This document shows, in pieces, positions 26,326 to 35,888 of a DNA stretch of 64,000 nucleotides; position 1 is the stretch's first letter, and each line of letters begins with the position of its first letter. Source of the stretch: Clostridium merdae (GTDB lineage: Bacteria > Bacillota > Clostridia > Oscillospirales > Acutalibacteraceae); NCBI RefSeq assembly GCF_900176635.1, contig NZ_FXLN01000004.1, forward strand, positions 1,260,231 through 1,324,230, read 5' to 3'. The notes beneath the pieces are model-generated. The model was given only the letters and a program-made list of their open reading frames with translations, did not search any database and had not been told where the DNA came from. The position numbers and the translations under genes were made by a program.

Positions 26326-27265
26326 GCAGCTCCCTCCCCATAATTTCTTCTGCGGCGGTAAAGAGTTCTTCCCATTGCGGGTACTCATCTACATACAGCC
26401 ACCTTGCCTGCTCTTCCCTGCGAAACCACGTAAGCTGGCGTTTGGCATAGCGGCGGGTTTCTCGCTGAATCGTCTCTTTTGCCTGTAGCAGAGTAATTTC
26501 ACTACGAAAATACGGCAGCAGCTCTTTGTAGCCAATTGCCTGCATTGCCGTAGCACCGCTGGGCATATCAAGCATCTGCTTTGCTTCCTCCACCAATCCA
26601 CGTTCGAACATTTCATCTACCCGTAAATTAATACGCTCATAGAGCTTTTCTCTGTCACGAAAGCCAAGACATAAAAAACACGAATGATAGGGAGACGGCG
26701 CAAGGCGGGAACGCCGCAAATGCTCTGTCATGGTAACTCCTGTAACACGGTATAGCTCAATGGCACGAATCAGCCGGGGCAAATTGCGTGGCTCAATACG
26801 CTGGGCAGATTCGGAGTCGAACTCGGCGAGCTCCTGCAATAGGCTCTCTGCTCCCTCCTGCTCTGCTCGCTTTTGCAATTGCGCTCGCAAGTTAGGGTCA
26901 TTGTCTACCTCGGTAAACTGGGTGTTGGTGATTAACGAGCGAATGTACAGCCCCGTACCGCCCGCCAAAACCGGCAGCTTACCGCGGCTGTGAATCTCTT
27001 CAATGGTACTCTTAGCAAGAGCCACATAATCTGCCACTGAAAAAGATTTGCCAGGCTCTACAAAGCCCATGAGATGGTGCGGTACACCCAGCATCTCTTC
27101 CGGAGTGGGCTTTGCCGTTCCAATCTCCATCCCGCGGTATATCTGCATGGAATCCGCAGAGACCACCTCGCCATTATGACGAAGCGCCAATTCTGCGGCA
27201 AGGCGTGTTTTCCCGCTCGCAGTTGGGCCGCCCACAACAAGCAGTGGTATTTTTTCTTCCGGCAT
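26318..27265 (-). CDS. miaA: tRNA dimethylallyltransferase
   Basis: 315 residues from the ATG at 27265 after GGAGG; the frame extends further upstream without a ribosome site. P-loop GGPTASGKT at 8-16, then VSADSMQIYRGMEIGTAKP and the tRNA-binding YAKRQLTWFRRE near the C-terminus. It adds the isopentenyl group to A37, the substrate that MiaB in this same run then methylthiolates. Confidence 0.96.
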   Translation of the reverse strand: MPEEKIPLLVVGGPTASGKTRLAAELALRHNGEVVSADSMQIYRGMEIGTAKPTPEEMLGVPHHLMGFVEPGKSFSVADYVALAKSTIEEIHSRGKLPVLAGGTGLYIRSLITNTQFTEVDNDPNLRAQLQKRAEQEGAESLLQELAEFDSESAQRIEPRNLPRLIRAIELYRVTGVTMTEHLRRSRLAPSPYHSCFLCLGFRDREKLYERINLRVDEMFERGLVEEAKQMLDMPSGATAMQAIGYKELLPYFRSEITLLQAKETIQRETRRYAKRQLTWFRREEQARWLYVDEYPQWEELFTAAEEIMGRELHE

Positions 27266-27381
27266 AAGCTTCCTCCTCTCAAAAAATAGCATCATTTGTT
27301 TCCATTCTCCATGATTAGGAGTATTTATTGGAAATAAAAAATGTACCAATTAAATTCTCAAATTTTCACATTGCACTAACG

Positions 27382-29457
27382 TTATGCTCTGCCAAATTGC
27401 TTCTCTAGCTCTTTTCGAGTAAGCACGATGGAAATCGGGCGACCGTGTGGGCAATAGCGTAGCTGTGGGTTTTCATCAAGCTGGCGCACCAAAGCAATGA
27501 GTTCCTCCGGGGAACGGTCGTCATGCGCTTTCATTGCCGCACGGCAGGCAATGTTGTGATACAACCAGTCTAGGTGCTCGGTAGTTACATCTGTTCGAGA
27601 CTGCACCAAGTAACCTGCTATCTCCATCACCGCATCGGGAATATCCTCCCCGGTTAGCGACAACGGCGCACTGCGTACCAGAACGGTACCGCCGCCAAAA
27701 TCATCTATTTCAAAACCAGCTGTTTCGCATAATTCCAGCGAAGCCAAAACAGCCGCATATTCATTCTTCTCTAATAAAACTGGAACGGGAGTTAGCAGCA
27801 TTTGTGAAAATGCCGTTCCGCTTTGTTCCTTAAGACGTTCATATAGAAGGCGTTCATGTGCCGCGTGGCGGTCCACCATCACCAGCTCTTCGCCTTCATC
27901 TCCATCACGCTCTAAGAGGATATACGTACCAAACACATGACCAATGTAACGAAAATCCCCTTGCACCGGTACAGAAGACTGCACTTCAAGTGGTTCCACG
28001 GTTTGGGGTAATACAGACGGTTCATTTTCCAGTGGTTCGGTTGTCTTTTGGTTCGGTATTTCTATGGAGCTTTGAACAAATGCCGTGCTGGCGGGTACTG
28101 CCTCGCCACTCGATGACATGCTCCATTCCTCCGGCTCAGGACTTGTTAACGCAGGTTCTTTTTCTTGGGTATGTACCGGAAGAGCGGAACGAGCATCCTG
28201 CCACCTGCGTCCCTCTTTAAATGGCGAGGTGGATACCTCTGCACTACGATACGCAGGCGTTGTCGGCACGGCAATTTCAACCGGATCTTCCAATGCACTG
28301 TCATGAAGTGCAGGAGCAGCCGGAGTGGCAGCTCCAAAGATGGCTGGCATTGCAATTTGCTGTGGCTTTGTATCTGGCACATCAAATGGCAGAGGGGATG
28401 CACTTGCACGAATGGGTTGCGGTTCGGTTTGCTCTGGCTTTACCGGCAGTGTTATTTTATTGGGGGAATCCCCCTTAGTGAGTGCCGTTTTCACTCCGTA
28501 ATACACCGCATCGAACACGGGGCGTTCATTGATAAAGCGAACCTCCAGCTTACCGGGGTGAACGTTTACATCCACTGCCTGTACCGGGATTTGCATGTGC
28601 AACACGCAGGCCGGGAATTTACCAACCATCAATGAGCCTTTGAATGCCTGTTCCAATGCTACCTGCGCGGTGCGGCTTCGAATGGTGCGCCCGTTGATAA
28701 AGAACTGCTGCATACTGCGGTTGGGGCGGGCATGGGAGGGCTTACTCACAAAACCCGTGACCTTTATGCCCTGCAATTCATATTCTACCGGAATCAGCCC
28801 TGCGGTGAATTCACGGCCAAACACCGCAAATACGGCCGATTTAAGCTGACCATCCCCGGGGGAACGCAGCGTTTCTTTTCCATCTCGCACAAAGCGAACG
28901 GCAATCTCCGGATGAGAGAGTGCGATTTTATCCATGACTGCGGCAACGGCGTTCGACTCCACGGTGTCTTTCTTTAAGAACTTCATTCTTGCAGGGGTGT
29001 TAAAGAAAATATCTCGCACAGTAAGAACCGTTCCGCGTGCGCAGCCGGCATCCTCAAAGGCCTGCTCCTCGCCGCCCTCTATAACATAGTGCGTTCCGGC
29101 AAGCTCTTCTTCGGTGCGGGTAAGCAGGTCAATTCTTGCCACTGCTGCAACGGAGGCCAATGCCTCACCACGAAAGCCAAGAGTACCAATGGATTCCAAA
29201 TCCTCTTCATGCAGCACCTTACTGGTCGCATGGCGCAAGAACGCTGTGGGAACATCTTCCCGCGCAATGCCGCTGCCGTTGTCGGTTACACGCATCATGA
29301 CAGCGCCGCCGTTTTGTATCTCAACGGAAACACTGGTTGCACCGGCATCAATAGAGTTTTCGACCAGCTCCTTAATCACGGAAGCCGGGCGCTCTACTAC
29401 TTCACCGGCGGCAATCAGCTCGGCTACGTGCTTGTCCAGTAAGTTAATTTTCCCCAT
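27382..29457 (-). CDS. mutL: DNA mismatch repair protein MutL
   Basis: 691 residues. The N-terminal GHKL ATPase has ELVENSIDAGAT, DNGSGI and GTLGFRGEAL. A variable Pro/Thr-rich linker (about 340-500) leads to the C-terminal dimerisation domain, which retains an endonuclease-type motif DRHAAHERLLYE (usual DQHA-x2-E-x4-E, with R for Q) and CPHGRPI, so it should nick DNA itself, as in bacteria without MutH. It starts after GGAGGG and lies 34 bases behind mutS. Confidence 0.97.
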   Translation of the reverse strand: MGKINLLDKHVAELIAAGEVVERPASVIKELVENSIDAGATSVSVEIQNGGAVMMRVTDNGSGIAREDVPTAFLRHATSKVLHEEDLESIGTLGFRGEALASVAAVARIDLLTRTEEELAGTHYVIEGGEEQAFEDAGCARGTVLTVRDIFFNTPARMKFLKKDTVESNAVAAVMDKIALSHPEIAVRFVRDGKETLRSPGDGQLKSAVFAVFGREFTAGLIPVEYELQGIKVTGFVSKPSHARPNRSMQQFFINGRTIRSRTAQVALEQAFKGSLMVGKFPACVLHMQIPVQAVDVNVHPGKLEVRFINERPVFDAVYYGVKTALTKGDSPNKITLPVKPEQTEPQPIRASASPLPFDVPDTKPQQIAMPAIFGAATPAAPALHDSALEDPVEIAVPTTPAYRSAEVSTSPFKEGRRWQDARSALPVHTQEKEPALTSPEPEEWSMSSSGEAVPASTAFVQSSIEIPNQKTTEPLENEPSVLPQTVEPLEVQSSVPVQGDFRYIGHVFGTYILLERDGDEGEELVMVDRHAAHERLLYERLKEQSGTAFSQMLLTPVPVLLEKNEYAAVLASLELCETAGFEIDDFGGGTVLVRSAPLSLTGEDIPDAVMEIAGYLVQSRTDVTTEHLDWLYHNIACRAAMKAHDDRSPEELIALVRQLDENPQLRYCPHGRPISIVLTRKELEKQFGRA

Positions 29458-29491
29458 CTATTTCCCTCCCTGCATCGGTTCATTTATCCCT

Positions 29492-32107
29492 TCACTCTTG
29501 TGCGAGACGACTCAGCTCAAAGAGTACATTCATACATTCAATGGGTGTTAGCGTATTGACGTCTACCGTGCGCAGGCGCTCCACCACTTTGGATTCTTGC
29601 TGCGGCACAAGTGAAAGCTGTGCGGGTTCTTCTTCCCGCTGTTTTCTTGCGGCTCCCTTGGGGGTAACCGGCCGCCCGCTTTCGAGTTCACGCAGTACCT
29701 GCTTGGCACGGTTCACAACGGAGTTTGGCACCCCCGCAAGCTTTGCTACTTCAATACCAAAGCTGTCGTCTGCCCCACCACGTACAATACGGCGCAAGAA
29801 AGTGATGTCATCCCCACGCTTTTTAACGGCGATGTTATAGTTCTTCACACCGGAGACAAGCTCCTCCATGACCGTTAGCTCATGGTAATGCGTTGCAAAC
29901 AACGCTTTTGCCCCCAGAGAACGCTTGTCCGCTACATGCTCAAGCACGGCACGGGCAATGCTCATTCCATCAAAGGTGGAGGTTCCCCGCCCAATTTCGT
30001 CAAGGATTAACAGACTGCGGCTGGTCGCATTTTTTAGAATATCGGCTACCTCTGCCATTTCCACCATGAAGGTAGACTGTCCGGAGGCCATATCGTCCGA
30101 AGCGCCCACGCGGGTAAATATAGCGTCTACCACACCAATTTCAGCCGACTGCGCAGGCACAAAGCAGCCGATTTGCGCCATGAGCACAATAAGTGCAATT
30201 TGACGCATGTAGGTGGATTTACCAGCCATGTTCGGGCCAGTGATAATGGCAACACGGTTTTCGTCAGGATCAAGCTCAACGTCGTTTGGTACAAACGGCC
30301 CGCCGTCCAGCAACTGCTCTACAACGGGGTGGCGGCTTTCTTTTAGTTTTATTTTTCCGCTGAGGTTTACTTCCGGCCGCAGGTAACCGTTGGCAACGGA
30401 AACAGCCGCAAAGGAGGTAAGAACATCCAACTGTGCTACGGCGGCGGCTGTTGCTTGTACCCGCTCCAGCTGTGCCGCTACTGCGGTACGAACCTGCTCA
30501 AACAATTGACCCTCCAGCTGCACTGATTTTTCGTGTGCGCCTAGAATGCGACCCTCGAGCTGCTTTAAATCCGGTGTAATGAAACGCTCGCAATTGGTGA
30601 GCGTTTGCTTTCTTATGTATTCGTCCGGCACTTTATCGCGGTACGAATTCGAAATTTCAATATAATAACCGAATACCCGGTTGTAGCCTACTTTTAGTTT
30701 GGGGATTCCCGTTTTCTCACGTTCCCGCGCTTCGAGCTGAGCAATAATCTCTTTGCCGCTGCCCATATCGGTTCGCAGCTCGTCAAGCTCACTGTGGTAG
30801 CCGGGGCGTATCATCCCGCCCTCACGGATGGAAAACGGAGGTTCTTCTACGATGGCGCTTTCCACCAATGCAGCAACATCGTTCAGCGGGTCAATCTTCC
30901 CGCATATTTCTTGTAGCAGATTGGAAGAAACACCCTCCAAACGCTGCCGAAGCTCTGGTAATTGTGACAGCGCAGCACACAACGAGCGCAGTTCCCTTGC
31001 ATTGGCTGAGCCATATACAATGCGGGTCATCAAACGCTCTAAATCGTGGATTCCAGAAAGTTGCTCGGCGATTGCATCGCGGAACATGCTGTCCTTTGTA
31101 AGCTCCTTCACCGCATTTTGGCGGCGAATGATTTGTGCCGGATTGAGAAGTGGACGTTCAATCCATACGCGGATGAGCCGTTTGCCCATCGCCGTTTTGG
31201 TTTTGTCGAGCACCCAGAGTAAGGAGCCACGCTTGCTTTTGCCACGCATTGTCTCCAAGAGTTCCAGGTTGCGCCGGGCCGATAAATCGAGCCCCATGAA
31301 TTGTGAGCCGGAGTACCGTTCAATGGTATCCATACGTTCCAAACCTGTGCGCTGGGTTCGTTTGAGGTATAAAAGCAAATTACTAACTGCATTTGCAGTT
31401 AAGAGGTCTGCCAAAATGCCGGAGTCACCAAGCCGTTCCGGTGAGAACTGCGCTTTTAGCAGCTCTTCTGCGCCGGTCGTTTCCTCCTGCGGCAAGCACT
31501 CCAGTGATGCACTAAGCTTGTCTTTTACAAACTTGCCAAGTCCCGTTAGTTGCAACGCTTCGGGGTTAATGAGTAACTCGCGGGGAGAAAAGCGTGCCAG
31601 TTCATTTATTACTTGCGTTTCCAGCTCGCGCAGCGAATCTGCCGCAAGCTCGGTGGTATGCAACTCACCGGTAGAAATATCTGCAAAGCAAACGCCTGCA
31701 TTTGTTCCTCCTACGTAAACCGAACATATAAAGTTGTTCTTTGCTTCGTCAAGCATACTGCTTTCCATTACCGTACCGGGGGTAATGACGCGAATGACCG
31801 CGCGTTTTACAAGCCCCTTTGCCGCTGAGGGGTCTTCCATCTGCTCGCAGATTGCTACCTTGTAGCCCTTAGCAACCAGGCGCGCTATGTAATTCTCTGC
31901 ACTGTGAAACGGTACACCGCACATCGGCGCACGTTCCTCCTGTCCACAGTCTCGCCCCGTTAAAGTTAATTCCAATTCCCTAGAAGCCAGCTTTGCATCC
32001 TCAAAGAACATTTCATAGAAATCACCCAGCCGGAAAAACAGCAGGGTATCCGGATTTTGTTCCTTAATCTCAAAGTATTGCTTCATCATTGGCGAAAGAT
32101 CCGCCAT
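29492..32107 (-). CDS. mutS: DNA mismatch repair protein MutS
   Basis: 871 residues from the ATG at 32107 (GGGGG and GGAG upstream). The mismatch-reading Phe-x-Glu is in LGDFYEMFFEDA; the ATPase has GPNMAGKSTYMRQIA, LILDEIGRGTSTFDG and an HTH at the end (VAKLAGVPNSVVNRA). Domain order and length are normal. It recognises base mismatches and recruits MutL, encoded next. Confidence 0.97.
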   Translation of the reverse strand: MADLSPMMKQYFEIKEQNPDTLLFFRLGDFYEMFFEDAKLASRELELTLTGRDCGQEERAPMCGVPFHSAENYIARLVAKGYKVAICEQMEDPSAAKGLVKRAVIRVITPGTVMESSMLDEAKNNFICSVYVGGTNAGVCFADISTGELHTTELAADSLRELETQVINELARFSPRELLINPEALQLTGLGKFVKDKLSASLECLPQEETTGAEELLKAQFSPERLGDSGILADLLTANAVSNLLLYLKRTQRTGLERMDTIERYSGSQFMGLDLSARRNLELLETMRGKSKRGSLLWVLDKTKTAMGKRLIRVWIERPLLNPAQIIRRQNAVKELTKDSMFRDAIAEQLSGIHDLERLMTRIVYGSANARELRSLCAALSQLPELRQRLEGVSSNLLQEICGKIDPLNDVAALVESAIVEEPPFSIREGGMIRPGYHSELDELRTDMGSGKEIIAQLEAREREKTGIPKLKVGYNRVFGYYIEISNSYRDKVPDEYIRKQTLTNCERFITPDLKQLEGRILGAHEKSVQLEGQLFEQVRTAVAAQLERVQATAAAVAQLDVLTSFAAVSVANGYLRPEVNLSGKIKLKESRHPVVEQLLDGGPFVPNDVELDPDENRVAIITGPNMAGKSTYMRQIALIVLMAQIGCFVPAQSAEIGVVDAIFTRVGASDDMASGQSTFMVEMAEVADILKNATSRSLLILDEIGRGTSTFDGMSIARAVLEHVADKRSLGAKALFATHYHELTVMEELVSGVKNYNIAVKKRGDDITFLRRIVRGGADDSFGIEVAKLAGVPNSVVNRAKQVLRELESGRPVTPKGAARKQREEEPAQLSLVPQQESKVVERLRTVDVNTLTPIECMNVLFELSRLAQE

Positions 32108-32206
32108 TTCTCCATCCCCCGTCTGTTTGCTGATTCTAAAATAAAAGCTGTGGAACACGTTCCCCCGCTAAATAGCGGGGGAACGTGTTTTCAGCAAAGC
32201 GTATGA

Positions 32207-32617
32207 TTAGTGGCAGCCAGAGCAGCTGGAGCAACCGCCAGAGCTGCATCCGCCGGCCTGGTAGTCTGCCAAATCGGGATCTTCTCCATCCGCAGAAGCA
32301 TTAATAATAGCACTAATGCGCTGAAGCATCGTATCCATATCTTCCTTGGCAAGGTTAAAGTCCATCATAGCAGGGTGATTCATCACACTGTCGTAAGTGG
32401 TGCGCAATTCTTCGTTGAGCTGCTGCATTTTATCCTCGTCACGGTCAGTCTTACCACCCTCTTGGCTAATGGCGATTCTCTTGAGGTTAAAGTCAGCAAT
32501 CATCTGCTGAAGCTCCTCATTCTCTTCACTCTCTTTGCGAGCCTTTTGAAAATCAAGGTATCTTTCATCCTTTTGAATCTCTTTGCCAAGCTGGCGTGCC
32601 ATCTCAATAACGTCCAT
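32207..32617 (-). CDS. YlbF/YmcA-family regulator with Cys-rich tail
   Basis: 136 residues from the ATG at 32617 (AGGAGG nine bases upstream). A helical, charged protein matching the YlbF/YmcA (RicF/RicA) family, ending in GGCSSGGCSSCSGCH with four cysteines. In B. subtilis the YlbF-YmcA-YaaT complex binds Fe-S clusters and supports mRNA maturation by RNase Y. The Bacillus ymcA gene also lies between miaB and mutS, so the position supports a YmcA-like role. Cluster binding by the tail is inferred. Confidence 0.87.
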   Translation of the reverse strand: MDVIEMARQLGKEIQKDERYLDFQKARKESEENEELQQMIADFNLKRIAISQEGGKTDRDEDKMQQLNEELRTTYDSVMNHPAMMDFNLAKEDMDTMLQRISAIINASADGEDPDLADYQAGGCSSGGCSSCSGCH

Positions 32618-32823
32618 GGTATTGTACCTCCTAAAAATTTCATAACATTTTGCGTCGCCGAAAGGCGGCTGTATCCATACCGAAAACACTTTTAAAAAGC
32701 GCTGCTTTTCGCCTCTAGCTAAGCCTTATTCGCGGCTTATTAGGGAATCGATACTAGCATGCCCGTAAAAAAGCGCTATCGCAGAATCGTCTAAATACAC
32801 CCATCACGGAAGAGCAGTGGTGA

Positions 32824-34239
32824 TTATACCAATTCCCCATTTAAAAGCCAAATTCGGGCAGCCGTTACACGTACTTGGCAGAACTGGCCAATCAACTCAT
32901 CTCCACCAGCGAATTCCACCATAATATTTCCACCGCTGCGCCCAGCCAAAAGCCCGGTTTTGGGGCTTCTTTCTTCTGCCAAAACCGACTGTACCGTACC
33001 AACCATCACCGAGCAGCGCTTCTCTGCAATTTCTTCCTGCACAGCAAGAAGCTCGCGAAGCCAGTGGGATTTCTCTTCGTAGGGAATGGGGTCTGGCATT
33101 TCCGCCGCACGGGTACCCACACGGGGTGAATAGATAAAGGTATACAGCGAGGTAAATTCCACCTCTTTAATAAGACTTACGGTCTCACAGAACTCTTCAT
33201 AGGTTTCCCCCGGGAAGCCCACAATAATATCGGAGGTAAGCGATAAATCTGGAATTTTCTCTTTGGCGTAGGCCACCAAATCCAAGTACTTTTCACGCGT
33301 ATAGCTGCGGTTCATTGCTTTTAACACCCGGTTGCTGCCAGACTGAAACGGCAGGTGCACATGGTGAGAAATATGACGGCTCTGCGCAATCGTATCAATC
33401 AATTCACGTGTAGCATCCTTTGGGTGGGAGGTCATAAAGCGAAGCTGAAAATCCCCTTCAATCTCATCTAACTGCCGCAGAAGCTCTGCAAAGCTGATAG
33501 CTGGAGTCAACTCTTTGCCGTATGAGTTTACATTCTGCCCAAGCAAGGTAATATCTCGGTAGCCTGCACTTACGAGTGAGCGTACCTCTTCGAGAATCGC
33601 CTCGGGCTTACGGCTGCGCTCCCTACCACGCACATAAGGTACAATGCAGTAGGTGCAAAAATTATTGCAGCCATACATTACCGTTACCCACGCCTTAAAC
33701 GAGCCGTCACGGCGGATGGGCAAACCCTCTATAATCGTTTTATCCTCACTGTCGTCGCCGCGCTCAAACACACGCCGACCATCTGTGAGTGTACGGAACA
33801 AAAGCTCCGGTAGTTTATGAATAACATGGGTGCCAAACACCAAATTAACAAACGGGAAGCTTTTCTTCATCTTCTCCGCCACATGCTCCTGCTCCATCAT
33901 ACAGCCACAAACCGCGATTAGAAGAGAAGGGTTTCGGTGCTTTATGTTCTTTAAAGCACCTACATTGCCAAACACACGGTCTTCCGCATGCTCGCGCACT
34001 GCACAGGTATTAAAGAGAATCAAATCTGCCTCTTCTTCGTCCTCTGTAAAAGAGAAGCCCATTTGTTCCAATTGTCCTTTTATTTTTTCTCCGTCTGCCA
34101 CATTCTGTTGGCAGCCGTAGGTTCGTACGCACGCCATTGGCACTGCACCGCGGGCACGGATGGACATAATCTGCGCCACTTCTTCTATATGCTGCTCACG
34201 GTTTAATTCCCGCGTAGTCTCAATCAGCTTCTCTGTCAA
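32824..34239 (-). CDS. miaB: tRNA-2-methylthio-N6-dimethylallyladenosine synthase
   Basis: 471 residues. Start: TTG at 34239, nine bases after GGAGG; another TTG three codons earlier abuts the site. N-terminal UPF0004 domain binds one cluster (C in RTYGCQQN, NTCAVRE, CGCMMEQ); the radical-SAM core has CNNFCTYC (CxxxCxxC); a C-terminal TRAM domain follows. It methylthiolates i6A37 made by MiaA. It is first in the long minus-strand series. Confidence 0.96.
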   Translation of the reverse strand: MTEKLIETTRELNREQHIEEVAQIMSIRARGAVPMACVRTYGCQQNVADGEKIKGQLEQMGFSFTEDEEEADLILFNTCAVREHAEDRVFGNVGALKNIKHRNPSLLIAVCGCMMEQEHVAEKMKKSFPFVNLVFGTHVIHKLPELLFRTLTDGRRVFERGDDSEDKTIIEGLPIRRDGSFKAWVTVMYGCNNFCTYCIVPYVRGRERSRKPEAILEEVRSLVSAGYRDITLLGQNVNSYGKELTPAISFAELLRQLDEIEGDFQLRFMTSHPKDATRELIDTIAQSRHISHHVHLPFQSGSNRVLKAMNRSYTREKYLDLVAYAKEKIPDLSLTSDIIVGFPGETYEEFCETVSLIKEVEFTSLYTFIYSPRVGTRAAEMPDPIPYEEKSHWLRELLAVQEEIAEKRCSVMVGTVQSVLAEERSPKTGLLAGRSGGNIMVEFAGGDELIGQFCQVRVTAARIWLLNGELV

Positions 34240-34272
34240 AAAAAGCAACCTCCTATGCTACGGTATCCATAG

Positions 34273-34301
34273 AGTATAACATATTCTGCGCTCTGCGGCA
34301 A
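34273..34301 (-). promoter_or_regulatory. Promoter of the miaB-mutSL-miaA run
   Basis: On the minus strand TTGCCG (34301-34296), 17 bases, TATACT (34278-34273), about 28 bases before the miaB TTG. Expected start near 34266. Confidence 0.6.
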
Positions 34302-34342
34302 GACATGGGAGGGCTTGGAGCAGCTTAAAAACAGGGGTGAAA

Positions 34343-34391
34343 AAGCCGCCTAAACCGGCACGAGAAAGAACTCGCACGAGCTTAGCGGCTT
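34343..34391. terminator. Intrinsic terminator after the glycosyltransferase gene
   Basis: Arms aagccgcctaa and ttagcggctt (34343-34353, 34382-34391) with an inner GAG/CTC helix; T-rich in both directions. It ends the gene whose stop is at 34401 and isolates the miaB promoter. Confidence 0.75.
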
Positions 34392-34400
34392 GCTGGTTTT

Positions 34401-35360
34401 TTAAATTATAACTGATGGGCGGTACATCCACGGAAGCAGCTTCCACAGCCGAATGCGAGCACGTAAAGTACGGCTGGTTCTTTTGCCCTGCACCAAAAGG
34501 CGGTCGTACCCCTCTACTCGCAGGTAGCCACGCACCGCATTATAGCCGAGGCCCTCTCGTAGTAGAATATCGACACAATTCATTACGGTTTCGGGCAGCT
34601 TTTGCTCTTCAAAGCTATCGCACAGCTCGTGATTCTCCGAGCAGCGGTTTTCAATCACCGCCTGCACCCGCAGCATCGCTTCTATCGCCTGAAAGATTTC
34701 GCGGCCGGCAGGTGCAGCCTTTGGGCGCCACAGCTCCAGCTCGCTCTTGCGCTTGAGAAGTACCGGAACCTTTACCGTTTTTGCACCAGAAAGCAAACAG
34801 CAATACATAAATTCCTCACTGTAACCATGCCTGCAGCTTTCTTGAAAATACAGCTTTTGCTGCTTTAAAAACCCTTTTCGCACCATCAGTGCCGCAATAT
34901 CAATCCGCTGGCGACCCTGCACCATTTGCAGAACACAAGAAAGAGCGTCTGTTGCCAAAGACTTTCCCTTCCCCTGCTCAGCGGAAGTCTCCACACTGCC
35001 GTAGAGAAAATCTGCCTTTGTTGCCCGCGCTGCCGCGATATAGGAAGCAAGGTACCCACTGTACAGCCGCCTTGCAAACACAAAGGTAATATACTCCCCT
35101 GCCGCCTTCTGCATGCCGGTATTCAATGCGGCAGAAACGCTTTCTCTGCCATTTTGAATGACAAAGCCGTGCAGGCGTTCTTCCTTAATGTATTGTACCG
35201 CGCGCAGCACCGTTTGGTCTTCCGAGCCCATGTCTACAATAATCCACTCCGCTGCCGCGTCGCCAACCTGCTCCTCTATGGAGCGTAAAATCCCAGGTAA
35301 TTCTATTTCAACATCCCGCACAGGCAGAATCAAAGAAAGCTCGGGTGTTTGCATGCGCAA
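34401..35360 (-). CDS. Family 2 glycosyltransferase
   Basis: 319 residues from TTG 35360 (AGGAG six bases upstream) or ATG 35354. The GT-A fold opens with LSLILPVRDVEIELPGILRS and EWIIVDMGSEDQT; the usual metal-binding DxD is not obvious, with ITFVFARRLYSG at the expected place. Therefore catalytic competence is uncertain. The C-terminal 120 residues are helical and basic. The acceptor is unknown; the gene stands alone. Confidence 0.78.
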   Translation of the reverse strand: MRMQTPELSLILPVRDVEIELPGILRSIEEQVGDAAAEWIIVDMGSEDQTVLRAVQYIKEERLHGFVIQNGRESVSAALNTGMQKAAGEYITFVFARRLYSGYLASYIAAARATKADFLYGSVETSAEQGKGKSLATDALSCVLQMVQGRQRIDIAALMVRKGFLKQQKLYFQESCRHGYSEEFMYCCLLSGAKTVKVPVLLKRKSELELWRPKAAPAGREIFQAIEAMLRVQAVIENRCSENHELCDSFEEQKLPETVMNCVDILLREGLGYNAVRGYLRVEGYDRLLVQGKRTSRTLRARIRLWKLLPWMYRPSVII

Positions 35361-35592
35361 TACACACTCCTGACTTTTGCATGAATTTGGCGCCAGAACA
35401 CCATTGTTCCGGTCTTATATTGCTCTTATTTATTCATAATGCAGCATAACAAACTGCCTGCCGCAATTATACCATATTTGGGGTGGGATGATAGATGTAA
35501 AAGTAACAGAAGCTTTCGCGGTTTTTATTTTCTTTTGTTCTTTTTTCCCTATTACTTTTTCCCAATCAATAACATTACCAAAAAACGCCGGG

Positions 35593-35622
35593 ATGACACA
35601 GAAAGCCATGCTGTGTTATAAT
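35593..35622 (+). promoter_or_regulatory. Promoter upstream of the two-component system
   Basis: ATGACA (35593-35598), 18 bases, TATAAT (35617-35622). The transcript would have a leader of about 260 nt before the regulator gene. Elsewhere in 35361-35590 I see only AT-rich sequence. Confidence 0.55.
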
Positions 35623-35671
35623 TGTTTTACGCATGTTTTCACTTGATAAAAAAGCATCGCAAGTAAGTGTA

Positions 35672-35701
35672 CTTTCATCAAAACATTTTCTTTGATGAAA
35701 G
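35672..35701 (+). other. Hairpin in the regulator leader
   Basis: Perfect stem ctttcatcaaa/tttgatgaaag (35672-35682, 35691-35701), eight-base loop, no T-tract. Confidence 0.55.
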
Positions 35702-35721
35702 GGAAGCCTCTCAAAACAATC

Positions 35722-35738
35722 GTAAGAGAGCTGTAAGA
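35722..35738 (+). promoter_or_regulatory. Possible response-regulator binding site (direct repeats)
   Basis: GTAAGA at 35722-35727 and again at 35733-35738, eleven bases apart, one helical turn, as OmpR-type regulators prefer. It lies 150 bases before the regulator start, suggesting autoregulation. Confidence 0.4.
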
Positions 35739-35888
35739 AAACTGCTTTAATTTTGTTAGGTTTTTGTATTATGATTAGATTATACGTGCTATTTTGCTTA
35801 CATATATGCCGCTTTACAGTACCGCTCCCACATAGCGCAGAGTAAAACTGGCTATGCCAATGTGATTCAGTCTGGAGGAATACCTAAG

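Noticed and set aside
35439..35621. 60-codon plus-strand frame before the two-component genes
   Set aside because: No ribosome site, very AT-rich composition, and it ends within the promoter at 35593-35622.
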